A stretch of DNA of 64,000 bases from assembly GCF_039545035.1 (NCBI RefSeq), contig NZ_BAABRO010000004.1, positions 186,001-250,000 on the forward strand, given 5' to 3'. Shown here one piece after another: positions 62,670 to 64,000 of the stretch. The DNA is from Novipirellula caenicola (GTDB lineage Bacteria > Planctomycetota > Planctomycetia > Pirellulales > Pirellulaceae). The position numbers were made by a program, and so were the translations under genes. Position 1 is the stretch's first letter; the number at the start of each line of letters is the position of its first letter. The notes under the pieces were generated by a model. That model searched no databases. It saw nothing but the letters and a program-made list of their open reading frames with translations, and had not been told where the DNA came from.

Positions 62670-64000
62670 CTACGGCTTTTCTGCGGCGTTTGGATCGATC
62701 GGAGACGACAGCAGATAGCCGGCCCAAAACAGCGGCTCTTCGCCGGTAACGTTTTCAAGATCCTTGTCGGCATGGGCCAACAGCGGCTCGGTCAACGGAT
62801 CCAAGTCAGAGCGCCGCAACACCATCCGCGCCCGTCTCCACGCGTCGACCATTCCTGAAAACGGCAGCTCTTGTGAAAATTCGCGAAGCACAATCGCACT
62901 GGATTCGCCGCCCACGGCCCAGCGGCTGATCAACACATCATCCACACCTGCGATATTCAACGCACACAAGGTCATGAACAGATCGCGTCCATCCCCGAGT
63001 CGCGTCGCTTCGGCCTGCGAGCGGAAACCGGCCAATGCGATCGTCTTGGGCAACTGAGATGGCAATTGCAACCATGCTCCGAGCGATGCGTTGGGTTTTC
63101 CTGCCTCGTACGGCAACACGCTCATGGCAAACGGGTTGTTCATGTCCATCACGCTTGGCGCAGCGACGATCAAACTGTCCAAAACAAGCCCCAGCATCGT
63201 CGTCGGAGGCATCTCCGCCACAGGCAACAAGATCGATCCCGCTGCCGCATCGACGATCGATTCAGTGATTGCGGTGTTGACCTCCAAGTCACGTGGGGCA
63301 AAGAAACGATTGGCTGCAAGCCCCACCGCTCGACTCTTTTTGCGAACGGGCATGGGTCGGACCGCCAATCCAGGCGTTGCGGCGTAGCGGATACTCATCT
63401 TGTCGCCCAGGAATTCAGCGTCTTCACCATCAATGGGAAGCATGTCAAACGGCAGATACCACAGCGGTCCATCGGGCACGATCACCAAATCATCAATGTC
63501 AGTGCCCGCGAAAAAACTTGCGTCGGGAAACAAAAACTTCAACAACGTCGCAGCATCTTTTCGCCATGCGTTATCTTCGGGCAAACGCGCCCCACGCGTC
63601 TTGCCCACACCGATCGATCGCAACACGGATCCAATCATCGCGGGCAATCGTGACGTGTTGTTGTTGGTCCACGATTGTGTATTTCCGTTCAACGAAAACG
63701 TCGTGTACAAACGGTTGCCTACAAACGCAAACGTGACCAGCGCCGTTCGTTTCGGCAATCCTTGGATCGGTGCTTTTTCATCCACTCGTGGCGGGGCCAA
63801 ACGTGGCAACGATCCACGCGAAAATGCGATCAGCGTCGCCAGCGATTCTTGTTGTTGCGCTAGTTTTTCAACCACCGAATCGTTGACCGTTTCCGCTGGC
63901 AAATTGGCATTGTCCAAAACCATCTGGCGAAGCCGCTTGAATTCGGCAGGACCTTGGTCGCGAAATTTCCTCTGATCATCGCTCAGCGTCTGCTCATCGG
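62670..64000 (-). CDS. CHAT-domain protein, cut by the right window edge
   Basis: The frame is open to the last base, so the N-terminus (perhaps TPRs) lies outside the window; the ATG at 63923 is internal and need not be the start. The visible part has the CHAT fold: DDLVIVPDGPLWYLPFDMLP, MSIRYAATPGLAV, and the late block DVLISRWAVGGESSAIVLREFSQEL with MVDAWRRARMVLRRS. CHAT proteins are caspase-like peptidases. The positions where the catalytic histidine and cysteine are expected read LGAWLQLP and LAGFRSQAEA, so no dyad is obvious and the protein may be inactive. It is convergent with the sigma factor gene. Confidence 0.82.
   Translation of the reverse strand, partial: DEQTLSDDQRKFRDQGPAEFKRLRQMVLDNANLPAETVNDSVVEKLAQQQESLATLIAFSRGSLPRLAPPRVDEKAPIQGLPKRTALVTFAFVGNRLYTTFSLNGNTQSWTNNNTSRLPAMIGSVLRSIGVGKTRGARLPEDNAWRKDAATLLKFLFPDASFFAGTDIDDLVIVPDGPLWYLPFDMLPIDGEDAEFLGDKMSIRYAATPGLAVRPMPVRKKSRAVGLAANRFFAPRDLEVNTAITESIVDAAAGSILLPVAEMPPTTMLGLVLDSLIVAAPSVMDMNNPFAMSVLPYEAGKPNASLGAWLQLPSQLPKTIALAGFRSQAEATRLGDGRDLFMTLCALNIAGVDDVLISRWAVGGESSAIVLREFSQELPFSGMVDAWRRARMVLRRSDLDPLTEPLLAHADKDLENVTGEEPLFWAGYLLSSPIDPNAAEKP

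Noticed and set aside
1-64000. Search by eye for tRNA, rRNA, riboswitches and prophage or integrase genes
   Set aside because: No cloverleaf with a conserved T-arm, ribosomal segment or integrase motif was found; weak cases were not reported.

Overview
The window looks like a chromosomal segment of a planctomycete, most likely of the Pirellulaceae (Rhodopirellula-like). The support is a DUF1559 pseudopilin-type protein with its small lipoprotein partner, a beta-helix surface protein with an N-terminal motif resembling the planctomycete LEPR-XLL signal, many secreted or lipoprotein hypotheticals, wide gene spacing, TTG and GTG starts, and dispersed palindromic repeats between genes. No rRNA, tRNA, CRISPR array, phage gene or transposase was seen.

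Layout. 1-3041: a left-edge protein with an internal duplication and a probably frameshifted paralogue, flanked by hairpin repeats. 3443-9839: dihydrolipoyl dehydrogenase, a YbhN-type membrane protein, a repeat-filled gap, a secreted glycoside hydrolase family 2 enzyme and the nucleoside phosphorylase PpnP. 10105-16857: a tripartite RND efflux system (pump and adaptor on the minus strand, outer-membrane factor divergent). 17192-22411: five minus-strand genes, mostly secreted or lipoprotein (TPR protein, SGNH hydrolase, HExxH lipoprotein, coiled-coil lipoprotein, hypothetical). 22546-26215: GlmU-like nucleotidyltransferase, ArgC, a small conserved protein and a DUF374 acyltransferase.

26341-37463 is the most notable locus: a two-gene NRPS/PKS assembly line of about 11 kb, translationally coupled by an ATGA overlap. 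The NRPS has a formyltransferase domain, a remnant of a condensation domain, an adenylation domain interrupted by a luciferase-like flavin monooxygenase, and a carrier domain. The PKS reads KS-AT-(pseudo-KR)-KR-DH-ACP-TE. Together they predict a small N-formylated, oxidised aminoacyl unit extended by one ketide and released by a thioesterase.

37793-46453: ferrochelatase, a long direct repeat, a gingipain-like C25 peptidase, PdxA, a polytopic membrane protein, a secreted protein, and the DUF1559 protein with its lipoprotein. 46646-55388: beta-helix surface protein, a TMEM43-like gene with an in-frame stop, a GNAT acetyltransferase, an overlapping nagB-nagA pair and a divergent Nramp-like transporter. 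55643-64000: a 2010-residue alpha-2-macroglobulin with an intact thioester motif, a sigma-70 family factor gene 7 bases downstream, and a convergent CHAT-domain protein cut by the window edge.

All functions are inferred from reading the translations; no database search was run. Start codons were moved inward from the longest frame where a ribosome binding site, signal peptide or family start made that more likely.
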